From: Argyresthia goedartella
Lineage: Eukaryota; Arthropoda; Insecta; Lepidoptera; Argyresthiidae
Assembly (NCBI GenBank): GCA_949825045.1
Contig: OX463816.1
Location: 15,309,579-15,373,578, forward strand
Direction of reading: 5' to 3'
DNA: 64,000 bases
The position numbers and the translations under genes are program-made. The number at the start of each line of letters is the position of its first letter. Position 1 is the first letter of the stretch. The notes beneath the pieces are model-generated. The model was not told the DNA's origin and made no database searches. It saw only the letters and a list, made by a program, of their open reading frames with translations. Shown here piece after piece: positions 37,001 through 47,496 of this stretch.

Positions 37001-39010
37001 TCAATCATCAATAACACGAGCTACTTTATCATACGAACACAAAGGATCGAACCGTGAATGAATTTTAAAAGTCGTGAGTCCATGCGACGAACTTTCGGTT
37101 TGACCGATTCCTTTGATCGTTGTTGAAACGGGAGTAATTTTTAAGTTTAAGCGATCAAAACAATTTTTCGAAATAAAATGACTCATAGAACCCGAATCGA
37201 TAAATAAACGAATGTTGTGGCGTTTGTTTTCATTGTAAACATAAACTGAAGCGGTCGGCAAAAGAACCGTGCTATTATTTGCGGTAATATTACGAGAAGT
37301 CGTTACTGATAACGAAACGTTGTTTAAATTAGCGCGCGCATTCGCAACGTTCGAACTAGAAGCGCGTTCAAGCGTTTGCGGCGCTGGAATAAGATGCGTC
37401 ATCCAGCGAAACTCGGGCGGCGGCGGCGGCAGCGGAGTACCTAAAGCGCGTGGCGAGTGCGAGCGAGACAGCTCGTAACATTCGACGTTATCTACGGACG
37501 CGTGCATCGTGACAGGCGAAGCGTTTGGCGGGTGAGTAAAATTTATAATATTATTATGCAATAACGTGTGATGTTTTTGGCGGCAAATATTACAAGTGTG
37601 TAGTGACTGACACGTTGTAATATCGTGAAAGCCTAGACATATTTTGCAAAAGTTGTATTTTGAAACGCTATTATTACGTGAAAGCGGAGTTTCACTAAGA
37701 AAATACTGACACTTATATAGTGCGTGCGAAGGGTGAGAATTGCATAGCAAGCAATTCGATTGCGTGACTTGAAAGTGTGGTGCGTGAGTGTGTGCGGGTG
37801 CGTTTTTAGAGTGAGTGGTTTGCGAGTTTTGCGAGTAAGTTGGTTGCACGTTTTGAGTGTGAGTAGCATGCAAGTTTTGAGAGCGAGCTGAGTGTGCGTT
37901 TTGATTGCGAGTGAATGCGGGCGGTGCGAGTGGTGCGAGCGATTGCGAAGAGCGAAATTGTGGTGCGTAGTTTTGAGTAGCGTGAGTTTGCGGTGCGAGA
38001 TATGCGTGCGTTTGCGATGAGTGAGATGGTTGCGAGTACAAGTCCGTTTCATCGGTATTTACAAGAAAAGCGTGTGTTTGTTTATTTTTATTTATATTTT
38101 TATAAGAATTTTGATTATTATTTGCGTATGCGGGCGTGCGTAGTGTTTGTATTTTACTTTGTTCTTTTATGAACTGCGTGAGTTGCGAGAATGTAGGTAT
38201 TTCTGTTGATGTGTGCGATTGCTCAAACAAATTAACAGTTTCTTTATCAAGTTTGTTAAGCGCGATGTGGACAAATAATAAATCAGACAAGTCGTCTATT
38301 TTTAATTTTTGCAGCGCAGCTTCTGCAGAACAAAACTGTTCTAAGAATGCGTCCAGCGGTTGATTAGGTTTAAAATGTAACATCTGATCAATATAAAAGG
38401 AAGCTTGGATCCTAGTGTCTTGGTATTTTTCTAGCAAAGAGTTCCAAATAATCTTATAGTTACTCGCAGTAGGTGGAATCCCTGAGCAAACTGTTAAAGC
38501 CTTGCCCGTCAATTTACCTACTAGGTATTGAACCTTTTCCGCGTCAGCTAAGTGTGAATTATCATGTATGAGACTTTTAAAGTTTTCGTAAAAGAGTGAC
38601 CATTTGCTAGGAGTGCCATCGAATGACATTAAACTAAGCGGAGGTAGTTTTTTATTTAACAGATCATGTTTATGTTTGCTTTTTGAAGCCTTTTCTTTGA
38701 GTTTATTTTCACAAACTTTAATTTTACAATAAAGATCATCAAAAGATTGAATAGCCGAGTAATCCGGTTTAGATTTCGGGTTATTAATCAATTCAGCTGA
38801 TACTAATTTATCAAGAGTTTCGATAAATTCAGTTCTAGTTTTTTCTAGCGATTGAACTTGCGTTAAGAAATTGAATCTACATGTTTCATCGGAAACCTTT
38901 AGGCTCAAATCGTATATTTTTTGGGTAATTACGAACAAACTTTCCTTTTTAGCGGTAAGACGAACAATTTCCATCATTATTTCTTCGTCATTATTTTGAT
39001 TTCGCGTCAT
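37001..39010 (-). pseudogene. BEL-A2 gag and protease (long open ORF)
   Basis: A 669-codon uninterrupted ORF starting with ATG at 39010, the best-preserved gag of the family. It has an N-terminal helical domain, the gag core ('FDGTPSKWSLFYENFKSL', 'IQASFYIDQML'), a low-complexity Thr/His/Gln stretch, the zinc cluster ('CLLCNSHPSHALYKC', 'CKICLGFHDITTC', 'CNICRQKHHTLLH') and the protease motif 'LFIDSGSMSHFIS' (near 37200). It ends at 37001 in two adjacent stops created by the deletion junction, so the protease lacks its C-terminal part. Gag packages element RNA in virus-like particles. Confidence 0.9.
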
Positions 39011-39435
39011 ATTTAAGCGTTATTATGTTTCGCGTAAACAAATGTGAGACAAGTAGGTAGTAAGTTAGTTACTAGGTAGATCGAGTTCAAAAACGGTCCG
39101 CGGCGCGGCTGCGGCAATGAGAAACCGCGTGTTTGAACAGCGTGAGGTACGGCTCACTAGTATGAATATTTTGAAAACTATGAGTTTGCGGCTGATTTTG
39201 ATAAACAATACATAAACTATGGTGTATATATGAGAAAATAATAGCAGTATTATGAGGGAGAAATATGTGCATTTACCGAAAATTACGAGAAAACCCGGCC
39301 ACTGTAATGGCGGACATGAATGAGTTGGCGTATCAATTTTATCAAAATTAGCGTGAAATATAAGAAAATTATGTATGAGTTGCGTGTGATGCGTTTTCTG
39401 AGGGAGTAGGTATTCGGCTCGAAGTCCAAAACACT

Positions 39436-39800
39436 TGGGAGAAGGAAAAGTAAAGGAATGGTGGTACCTTACTTGCGCTGGTCTTCTACCCAGGAGATAG
39501 GTTATGATTTTCACATTAATCCAAATAGGTTTTCACAAACACTACACTGCACCGGTGTTAGGTTAATAACACAATCACTAGGTAGCGTAATTAGCGTTTG
39601 TAGGAATTTTCTTGTGGGGAGCGTAGTGGTTTGCTCCTTATGCGCGCGCGTCTCGATCTGAACTGGTTCCGTCAGGAAAGGAACGAACGAAAGGATGCGA
39701 AAGGAAGAGTGAGTGTTTGAATGAGTGATGAATGCGTAGTGAGGCTAGCAGTACTTAAATAATAGATAAATTGGTAATATTTTATATTTTGGCGAAGACA
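39436..39800 (-). repeat. BEL-A2 5' LTR
   Basis: A 365-bp LTR, partner of 33655-34019. The TSD GTAAG follows at 39801-39805. Confidence 0.95.
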
Positions 39801-40297
39801 GTAAGGCTTAAATCCTCTACTAGTTTAGCAAGGCAATTTAAAGCGGACCGGATCTTATATGTAGAATCTTATAAAGAATTACCAGACACGTAGATGACAA
39901 AGTCATCCGCGTATTGTGATATTAATACTTCGGTAATCTCGTGGCAGATTCTAGAGGTTACAACATTAAAAAGGATGGGGGATAAAGGATCACCATGAAC
40001 CAGACCTCTCCCTGTTTGACGACATACAATTTGACGACTTTCAAAAATTTCTTTACTTAGATGTCGTTCCTGCAAACAATTCCAAATATATTTGCATATG
40101 TTAAGATCTATTTTAACAGACTCCATTATACACAACAATGCTTTAATGTCTACATTATTATATGCGCTTTCTATATCAATAAAACACCCTAATGTTGGGT
40201 ATTTCTTCGCAAACCCTATTTGAATTGAAAGTATCAAGCGCGATAGGTTATCCAAACACGATTGAGACTTTCTAAACCCTATAGTTGAATCAGAAAA
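39801..40297 (-). pseudogene. LINE-B ORF2 fragment: RT palm
   Basis: Minus-strand reading 'SDSTIGFRKSQSCLDNLSRL', 'CFIDIESAYNNVDI', 'GLVHGDPLSPILFNVV' and catalytic 'QYADDFVIYV', then a TAA at 39869 and 'ALNCLAKLVEDLSL'. The Asp in 'FIDIESAY' and the YADD pair are the polymerase metal ligands. The wording (FIDIE.AYNNV, G.P.G-type 'GDPLSP') fits I-like RTs. It joins 42971 on one side (LINE-C removed) and 33649 on the other (BEL-A2 removed), both in frame. Confidence 0.85.
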
Positions 40298-40752
40298 TTG
40301 GTGATTTTAATGTTAATCTGTCAGAGGATAATAATATTTGTACTAGATTAAAATCTTTATTTTTATGTCACAACATGAACTATCTGTTTTTGGAGCCCAC
40401 TAGAATTACTGCAACATCTGCTACCTGCATTGACAATATATTTACTAACATTACGCCCATTTTCAAATCGGTCATCAATAAATTAACCTCTGATCACTCT
40501 GGTCAGATAGGTATATTCATTATTAAAATAAAAAAGGACCAAAAAGAGGATATTACATTTGTGCCCGTTAGTGACACTCGGCTTGAACACTACAGGAATA
40601 ATATTTTAGATAAACTATGGGAAATACCATACAGTGACGATCCAAATTTGTTGTACAACTCAGTATTTAACCTTGTCAAAAATGAATATGATACGGTATT
40701 TAAATCAAAAACTATAAAAGTTAATAACAAACAAAATAAAAACATTGTTTAG
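40298..40752 (+). pseudogene. LINE-C endonuclease C-terminal fragment
   Basis: The open frame begins at the 5' truncation with 'GDFNVNLSED', an Asp/Asn pair of the APE active site. It continues through 'TSATCIDNIFTNI' and 'KLTSDHSGQIGIF' (the conserved SDH), reaching a stop at 40752. A 1-nt indel there separates it from the RT frame that starts at 40745. The upstream half of the endonuclease is missing, so no target nicking is possible. Confidence 0.85.
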
Positions 40753-42721
40753 TGATTGGGCGACAGTTGGAATTCATAGGAGCAGACGAAGATTATATGA
40801 ACTCTATGAAGAGAAATCATATAAAAAAAATACGGCCTTTCTAGATTATGTTCGTAGTTATTCAAAAATGTTTAAACGCGTTTGTCCCGTAGCTAAATCT
40901 AATTTCATTAAAAACAAAATTGAATCTAGTAGCAATGTAATGAAAACGACTTGGCAAATTATAAACAGAGAGACTGGAAAGGCCAAAGCTACACATAATA
41001 ACTTCAAGCTTAAGATAGATAATCAATTGCTAAGTACAGACCTAGAAGTAGCAAAAGCTTTCGAAAATTTCTTTACGGACATTCCAGTTTCAACAACCAA
41101 GTCTTTAAATTCATCTCCCGCTGCTGTTGAATCTATACTTAAACAAAACTTTGAGGAATGTAAAACAGATTTTAAATTTAGGCACGAAAATAATGAAGAC
41201 ATTGTAAAAGCGTTTAAATCCCTGGAAATGAAAAAGACAGCTGACGCCCATGGTCTATCAGTAAAAATTATTAGTTCCATTGTAGATTGTATTGCACCTC
41301 ACTTTTGTTGTATATTTAATCAATGTATAGATAATGGTGTGTTTCCTGACTTGATGAAACTAAGTAAAGTTATACCTTTTTTCAAAGCTGGTAGTACATC
41401 AGACCCCACCAATTTTAGACCCATATCGATACTACCAACGCTTAGCAAAATATTTGAAAAACTCATACTTAATCAATTGCAAAGTCATTTTTATCTCAAT
41501 AATTTTATTCATATTGCTCAGTTTGGTTTCACAAAGGGTCGTTCAACAGCCGATGCTGGTGTTGAACTAATCGACAATATTTTTGATGCCTGGGAAGACG
41601 CAATGGATGCAATAGGTGTCTTCTGCGATCTATCCAAGGCTTTTGATTGCGTCCATCATGACACTCTTGTCAGGAAGTTACGCCATTATGGTGTAAACGA
41701 TCAGGCCCTTGGCCTTCTGGAGTCATATCTAACAGAAAGGGTTCAGATGGTCGATGTTAATGGGAAAAGATCACCTGGGTCTTCAATAAGTATGGGCGTA
41801 CCGCAAGGTTCAATTCTTGGTCCTTTCTTGTTTTTAGTATATATTAATGATTTACCTTACCTTGTTAAAGCAAAACATGGGTTAGTATTGTTTGCCGATG
41901 ATACTTCTTTGATATTTAAAGTTAAAAGACAGCAATCAAATTATGAGGTGAACAATGCTATCTCTAGTATAGTGAACTGGTTTACTGTTAACAATTTATT
42001 ACTTAATGAAAAGAAAACTAAATGTATTAAATTCGTGTTACCCAATGTGAACCCGGTAACTACAGACATATTTATAAAAGGACAGAGATTGGACCTTGTG
42101 CAGTCGACTGTCTTTTTGGGCATTACTTTAGACGCCAAACTACAATGGGATCCTCATATAAATAAATTGTCGAACAAACTGAGTTCAGCAGCGTTCGCAG
42201 TTAAAAAAATTAGAGCTCTTACCGACGTAGACACCGCTAGACTAGTCTACTTTAGTTACTTTCATAGTCTAATGACCTATGGTATTTTATTGTGGGGTCA
42301 CGCTGCGAATGCTAATAGTATATTTATTCTGCAGAAACGGGCTGTTCGTGCAATTTATAGATTAGGGCCTAGAGTGTCACTGAGGGAAAAGTTTAAAGAA
42401 ATCAATATTCTGACATTTGTGTCTCAATATATCTATGACAATCTTGTGTATGTAAAAAGAAATATAACTAATTTTCAGAAGTACAGTGATATACACAATT
42501 TTAATACTAGAAATAAAGACAAGTTGGTTGCTTATGTAAGCCGACTACATAAAATTAGTAATTCTTTTAAAGGCAATTGTATACGCTATTACAATAAGGT
42601 CCCTACTGATATTAAAAACTTACCTTTAGACAAGTTTAAAATAATAATAAAACAGAAATTGTATAAAAAAGGTTACTATAGGATATCTGATTACTTAGAG
42701 GACAGATGTCCATGGGAATAG
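40745..42721 (+). CDS. LINE-C reverse transcriptase (open, 658 codons)
   Basis: A long uninterrupted RT ORF. Its N-terminal linker ('YELYEEKSYKKNTAF') leads into 'KTADAHGLSVKIISSI', 'NFRPISILPTLSKIFEK', 'QFGFTKGRSTADAG', 'IGVFCDLSKAFDCVHHDTL', 'SMGVPQGSILGPFLFLVYIN' and catalytic 'LVLFADDTSLIFK' (near 41885-41920). The thumb follows with 'STVFLGITLDAKLQW', and a C-terminal domain ends '…YLEDRCPWE'. RT would copy LINE RNA at a nicked site. All RT motifs look intact, but the element lacks its 5' half, so this is a preserved remnant rather than an autonomous gene. The start shown is a frame boundary, not a proven initiator. Confidence 0.9.
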   Translation: MFSDWATVGIHRSRRRLYELYEEKSYKKNTAFLDYVRSYSKMFKRVCPVAKSNFIKNKIESSSNVMKTTWQIINRETGKAKATHNNFKLKIDNQLLSTDLEVAKAFENFFTDIPVSTTKSLNSSPAAVESILKQNFEECKTDFKFRHENNEDIVKAFKSLEMKKTADAHGLSVKIISSIVDCIAPHFCCIFNQCIDNGVFPDLMKLSKVIPFFKAGSTSDPTNFRPISILPTLSKIFEKLILNQLQSHFYLNNFIHIAQFGFTKGRSTADAGVELIDNIFDAWEDAMDAIGVFCDLSKAFDCVHHDTLVRKLRHYGVNDQALGLLESYLTERVQMVDVNGKRSPGSSISMGVPQGSILGPFLFLVYINDLPYLVKAKHGLVLFADDTSLIFKVKRQQSNYEVNNAISSIVNWFTVNNLLLNEKKTKCIKFVLPNVNPVTTDIFIKGQRLDLVQSTVFLGITLDAKLQWDPHINKLSNKLSSAAFAVKKIRALTDVDTARLVYFSYFHSLMTYGILLWGHAANANSIFILQKRAVRAIYRLGPRVSLREKFKEINILTFVSQYIYDNLVYVKRNITNFQKYSDIHNFNTRNKDKLVAYVSRLHKISNSFKGNCIRYYNKVPTDIKNLPLDKFKIIIKQKLYKKGYYRISDYLEDRCPWE

Positions 42722-42965
42722 ATTGTTTGAGTAACAGGCTGTTTCGATATATAATTAGCATTCATTTTGTAATTTGACAATATTTTATTTAAAAAAGGAA
42801 ACGCAAAAGATGCGACGACTGTGGAGTTTCTTCGGTGAGCTCTTCTCCACAGATTCCGCCATTGTGTTAGTGAACTCACCCAAAAAAATGTAATGATGGA
42901 TCTAAGTGATGTAACAACATCCTATGGAAATAAATGATTTTTGATTTTGATTTTGATTTGATTTT

Positions 42966-44524
42966 GAAAAGCAACGGTTCCTTTCCAACCATCACTCAAA
43001 CCTTTTACACAGGACTGACTGAAAAATCTTGCAGGTACAGGACATTAGAGCTATGGCTCTAGCATCAGGCTTACTCAAGTCACTTTTAGGTATAGGAATG
43101 ATTTTGATATCTCTCCATTGATGAGGAACAAAACCAGTCGCTAAGATTGTATTAAATATGGACAGAAGATACACTTTACAATTTGTCGGCAGATGTTTAA
43201 TCATAGAGAATGAAATATGGTCTCTGCCAGGGGCAGTATCCTTAGGTTTGATAGAGCGCTCTTGTTCATGAAGTGAGATGGGTGTAGACAACACAGAAAT
43301 TTCTGAACAAACATTGGGACTGTCATGTGGGACATAATCTGGGGTCAATTGTTGTAACATCGTTATGGCTGTATCTTGGGACATATCGAATTTTGGAGTC
43401 ATGTAGCCTTTTATCCACTTCATCTTACGCCACATTTCACTTGATGATGTCACGTTATCTATCGACTCACAGAATTCCTGCCATGTTTTTTTTCCCGTCA
43501 CGAATCAGTTTCTGTGCTTTGGAAATCTTAAGTATCGAGATTAGTAAGTTATAGAGATTTTCAGGGGTTGGGTTTCGTCTTAATTTAGCCAGAGCCAATC
43601 TACGTTCTGCAACTGCCTGAGAGATTGCCTGATTCCAGTAAGGTTTAGGTACAAACTTTTCCGCGCGTTTAGGAATCGTTGCATACTTTAATAGTTGGGA
43701 TACTGACATCTGCAGCGTCATTAATTACTTTAATGAACTGATCATAAGCGGAAAAATGTTTCAATGTGATCATGATATCCTTTCCAATCGGCCTTTCTGT
43801 AGTTCCTTCGCCTTTGAAAACTATTGTCTATTGCAAATTGGGAACTAAATTTAACAAATACGTGATCGAAACGTCTCGTTCACCGTATTCCAGTGAAATC
43901 TTAAAGCTATATCTGCAGTAGTAACAGTTACATCAGGAGACGACTGTTGTAAAGAACCATTTACCATTTTTATTCTTGTAGGTGAACCATCGTTGAAGTT
44001 GAAGAAAGGCTATCAAACAAACATGAAACTTTAGCATCAGTTCTACAAGACCAGTTTGTATGGTGTGAATTAAAATCCCCGGCAAAAATAGTCCTACTAG
44101 AAAAGACCCTAAATATGGCATCCCAATGACTTTGGCTGATACGGACACTAGGGGCACAATATATTCCAATAATATTACCTAATAGTTCACAGTTTACAAT
44201 TTTTAGATGTAACACTTCAATACCAGTATTTGTTACATTAATTTTACCAATATGTGACTTTATACTATTATGTACAATTATAGCAACGCCTCCATACTCA
44301 TCCCATCTATCTTTTCTGAAGACATTGTACCCACTAATTCTTAATTCACTGTCAGGTTCCAACCAAGATTCACTAACCACCGCTATATGTACTTTTTTTT
44401 GGGATAAAAGCTGCTCGAAGACCAACACTTTAGGCCACAAACTTTTTGAATTCCATTGAATAAGATTTAACACAGAAAGTTTATTTTGTATTTCCATTGT
44501 AGTAACGTCGAGAGAAAAGGCCAC
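42966..44524 (-). pseudogene. LINE-B ORF2 5' part: endonuclease and RT start
   Basis: The endonuclease opens at 44524 or at the internal Met ('MEIQNKLSVLNLIQWNSKSL'). It shows 'VSESWLEPDSEL', 'YGGVAIIVHNSI', 'IIGIYCAPS' and 'IFAGDFNSHHTNW', the metal and phosphate ligands of APE nucleases. A frameshift near 44000 precedes 'SPDVTVTTADIALRFHW'. After degenerate sequence come 'PYWNQAISQAVAERRLALAK', an A-run frameshift near 43495, and the RT N-terminus ('KDTAPGRDHISFSMIKHLP', 'PHQWRDIKIIPIPKS', 'IALMSCTCKIFQSVLCKR') to TGA at 42992. The start overlaps ORF1 by 58 nt in another frame, as in compact LINEs. Confidence 0.85.
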
Positions 44525-44771
44525 GTAGATATTAGCTGCACACTATAATCCAGCAACCAAGCCCCGAGTACTTTAGCACATGCAATCAACTTCTCAGTGA
44601 AAGACTCATACCTCTTAGAGAAGATGATATGTTTTATCTTCTGTATCAGCTCACCTATTTTTTCCTCTTTGTGTATGTGTATTTTTTCCGTCATGTCCTC
44701 TATGTACTCACAGCTATCTGTGTTAGAAGCTGGGTCACATAAGCTCTCTGTCTCACAGTCCTTTTTATCAT
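44467..44771 (-). pseudogene. LINE-B ORF1, C-terminal piece
   Basis: An open stretch that enters from the BEL-B junction at 44771 and ends at TAG 44467. It reads 'KDDKKDCETESLCDPASN' and 'MTEKIHIHKEEKIGELIQ', an amphipathic C-terminus. The first codons use one copy of the ATCAT duplication, so the frame continues from 54568 without a shift. Confidence 0.8.
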
Positions 44772-45317
44772 TGTTTAATATTTATGCTTCGGAACGCACC
44801 GGTTTTTCGTTGCGCGGATCGACCGCGAGTGATCGGGACATCACTAGCAGCTGTCACTTGTATAGAAACGAGATGACGAGTTAGAGGTTACTTTTCTTGA
44901 CGTGGAAAAAATGTCGGCACATGGAGTTCGGGCCTTGGCTGTATTTCAGTAGTAATAATTGTCTAACACGGGTGTCGGGCCTGGTCGGAGTGTTAATTAT
45001 AATAAGCACGGAACAATCGTCGGGAATAAGTAGATTCACGTCATCGGAGTGAGTGCTTCGTGTTGTGAAGCTTGAAGTGGTTTGGTCCCCAATTCGTCGC
45101 GTTCGGCAGCGACGGCGACAGCATCGGGCTACGACGAGAGTAAGATTTGACTCCTCTCCCCCCACCCCTTGTGCTCCTTATCCCGTATTCCTGCCTCGAA
45201 TTGAGCTTTCGAATTCCGGTCTACGGCGTCAAAGGTCAGTACCACGTGTGATACTCCTGGTGAAAACCAACCCTACCAAGATTCCACGCCCGTTCGGTTG
45301 AGGCGTGGAATTAATCA
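44772..45317 (+). repeat. BEL-B 5' LTR
   Basis: A 546-bp repeat beginning TGTTTAATATTTATGC and ending AATTAATCA, matched by 54017-54562 with about four differences seen by eye. It contains a hairpin (ATTCCACGCC / GGCGTGGAAT) close to its 3' end. The TSD ATCAT (44767-44771) precedes it. Confidence 0.95.
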
Positions 45318-46026
45318 TTTTGGTAGCAGGCGCGGTTTCCTAGTGGGAAATCATCGAGTCACGGACGGTTGTAGGGTTGTTTTTTTGCCACATTGTAGTT
45401 GGGAGAAAAGGGTATCTCAGATTGGTCGGCAATCAGTTTGTGAGTGAGTCTTGTGGTCGGTATACCACAATTAAAGTTCATTTTCGGTTAGTGAAAGTAT
45501 AATTGACGATTTAGTTAACAATTATTATAAATTTGTAGTCGGAAACTACTCGGTGTGCATAAGAAACAGTCATTCGGTCGGACTATAGTATTGCAGTCGG
45601 GTTCCATAGCATTGCAGTGTTATTTCGGATTACAGAGCAGGGTCAGGCTATTTAAGGGGTATTAAGCTGATTTTGCTGACCTCAGTAGAAGTGTGGGTCA
45701 TATCGGAGGGGCCACTTCTAGAAGGTTCACAGCTACCTTCATTATATTAAAAATAGCCTTTTTTCTATAATAAATTTTTGTGTGTTATTTTTTATTGTGC
45801 CTTATGGTGGCATTCTCTAATTGATTTAGAGTGTATAGTCATAAGGTGTATGTCCACAGGGCGACCATATTAAATATTTTTTAGGATTTAATTGTTTTAG
45901 TGGTTGCCTTAGTTTTGACAACTTAGTTTTAATTTCCGTGCCCAGCGCTGACGGGCAAGTGCTGGTCTCTGGCTATACTTAGTTCGGTAGTGAAGTATAA
46001 GACCAGAATCTATTAAATCGGAAAAC

Positions 46027-47496
46027 ATGGCACCTTCGCCCTTGACGGTACTACGGCATGGTGTCCGTGAGGAAATGAGATGGCTCGCCCATACTCATAA
46101 GTATGTGGAGCGACCTGACATGGACAATGTCCTGCTCAAGCGTGTGGAGGACGCAATGACACGCGTCGGGAAGGTGTGTCGGCTGGCTGCGGAGGCTGAA
46201 GCTCTCGGGCTTACGGATGAAGCCTCGGTGGCTGCAGTGAAACAGCTCTGCGCGGATGCTGACCAAGCGATGGAATGCTTGGGCGACATCGAGCGTCGCG
46301 CGGAGAAAATTAAGCGGTCGCGACGGAATGACCGCGGGGAGGGTAACGGAGACCCACCCCCGAAGGGTGTTGTTGGACGGCTGCCACACCTGGAGATTCC
46401 GGCCTTCAGTGGGGCAATTGATGAGTGGCCGGCATTCATTAATTTATTTGATAGTTTGGTCCACGGTCGGGACGACCTGGACAACGCCTACAAGTTGGCC
46501 CAACTATTGATGGCTCTGCGGGGTGAACCGAAGGAGTTGGTCGGTCACCTAACGGTCACGGCGGGCAATTATGAGATAGCCCGGTCCATATTGTTTGACG
46601 GCTACGGCGGTTGGTTGATGCGCAGCTGGGGAAGCTATATCCCAAGAGTAACCCGGGATGTTGACATCCGAGTACAGGTGCTCAACCCTGTGCTGGTGGC
46701 CACTAAGGCCCTTCAGAACCTTGGTCTTCCGGTAGACCAATGGTCATATATTGTTCTACATATGGTTTTGTCACGGTTGCCTGCAGCTGTTCAAAGTCGG
46801 TTTGAACAGCTGCATGGGGGCAGTAGCTCGGAACTGCCCACGCTCGTCCAATTGACGGATTTTTTGAAGGGTGAATGCAGGCGATATGACACACTGGATA
46901 CGGAGGCCAGTGTGCAGCGCCGACCCGCGCGGATGCGGGAGGGGCCGCGCCCCCCGCCCCCACGGGGGGGTGGGCGTTCGAAACAATTTGGCGTTTTGAA
47001 TGCCGCGCCGTCGGGTGACGGCTGTGTGCACTGCGACAGTGCCGGTCATGAAGTGACCAGTTGCGCCAACTTTAAGGCGCTCGGGGTAGCTGCCCGCAGG
47101 AAGGTAGTCTTCCGCCACCAATTGTGTTTCGGTTGTTTGGGGCCGCACCCGCTGAGCGAGTGCTCGCGCGCGTTCCCCTGTGAGTGCTGTGGTGGCAAGC
47201 ACCACATCGTGTTGTGCCTGAATCGGTCAGGCCCTTCGGACGGTCACCAGGGCCGGACTCAGGTTGGTCGGCCACAGGGCCCAACCAGGGCCGGACCCAG
47301 TCCCCCTCCGGGCAACGGGAGTCACCAACGGGGTGACTGGGGTACCCGTGGACGGGACCCCCCCGAGGGGAAGGGGGCAGCGCGGGGGGTAATATGCGGG
47401 ATAGCAGGGGTTCGATCGCCGCTGTCCACGGTCAGCGAGGACTTCGGGCCACTGGCTCACTGCGTGTTACGGGCGGGTGTCAGATTGCACCTATGA
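46027..47496 (+). pseudogene. BEL-B gag
   Basis: A 489-codon ORF preceded by a leader of about 700 bp. Its N-terminal half is helical ('MTRVGKVCRLAAEAEALGL'), followed by the gag core ('LPHLEIPAFSGAIDEWPAF', 'LAQLLMALRGEPKELVGHL') and a stretch at 46595-46690 that matches family expectation poorly and may be frameshifted. Three zinc-binding clusters come next: 'CVHCDSAGHEVTSC' (near 47025), 'CFGCLGPHPLSEC' and 'CECCGGKHHIVLC'. A Gly/Arg/Pro-rich tail ends at 47496. The downstream ORF lies in the -1 frame and overlaps by about 100 nt. Confidence 0.85.

Larger units (their letters stand above)
33655..39800 (-). mobile_element. BEL-A2: BEL/Pao LTR retrotransposon, deleted copy
   Basis: Second copy of the BEL-A family, 6146 bp, minus strand, inserted into the RT of LINE-B with TSD GTAAG (33650-33654 and 39801-39805). 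Compared with BEL-A1 it lacks about 0.8 kb between the protease and the RT palm (junction at 36998-37012, with about 8 bp of filler) but retains RT YMDD, RNase H and the whole integrase core. In-frame stops at 34421 and 35744 and the deletion make it defective. It is not a parent of BEL-A1, because the two deletions do not overlap. Confidence 0.95.
40298..42965 (+). mobile_element. LINE-C: 5'-truncated LINE inside LINE-B
   Basis: A plus-strand non-LTR element starting within its endonuclease ('GDFNVNL') and ending in a (GATTTT)n tail at about 42939-42965. The duplication GAAAA (40293-40297 and 42966-42970) flanks it, and removing the insert restores the LINE-B frame. It is related to the 3' copy at 12990-13584 (near-identical) and to the decayed LINE-F at 10010-11560. 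Confidence 0.9.

Noticed and set aside
37633..38052. 139-codon ORF within BEL-A2 gag in another frame, rich in Thr/His/Lys
   Set aside because: Alternative reading of the gag low-complexity stretch; the same shadow exists at 26898-27134 in BEL-A1.
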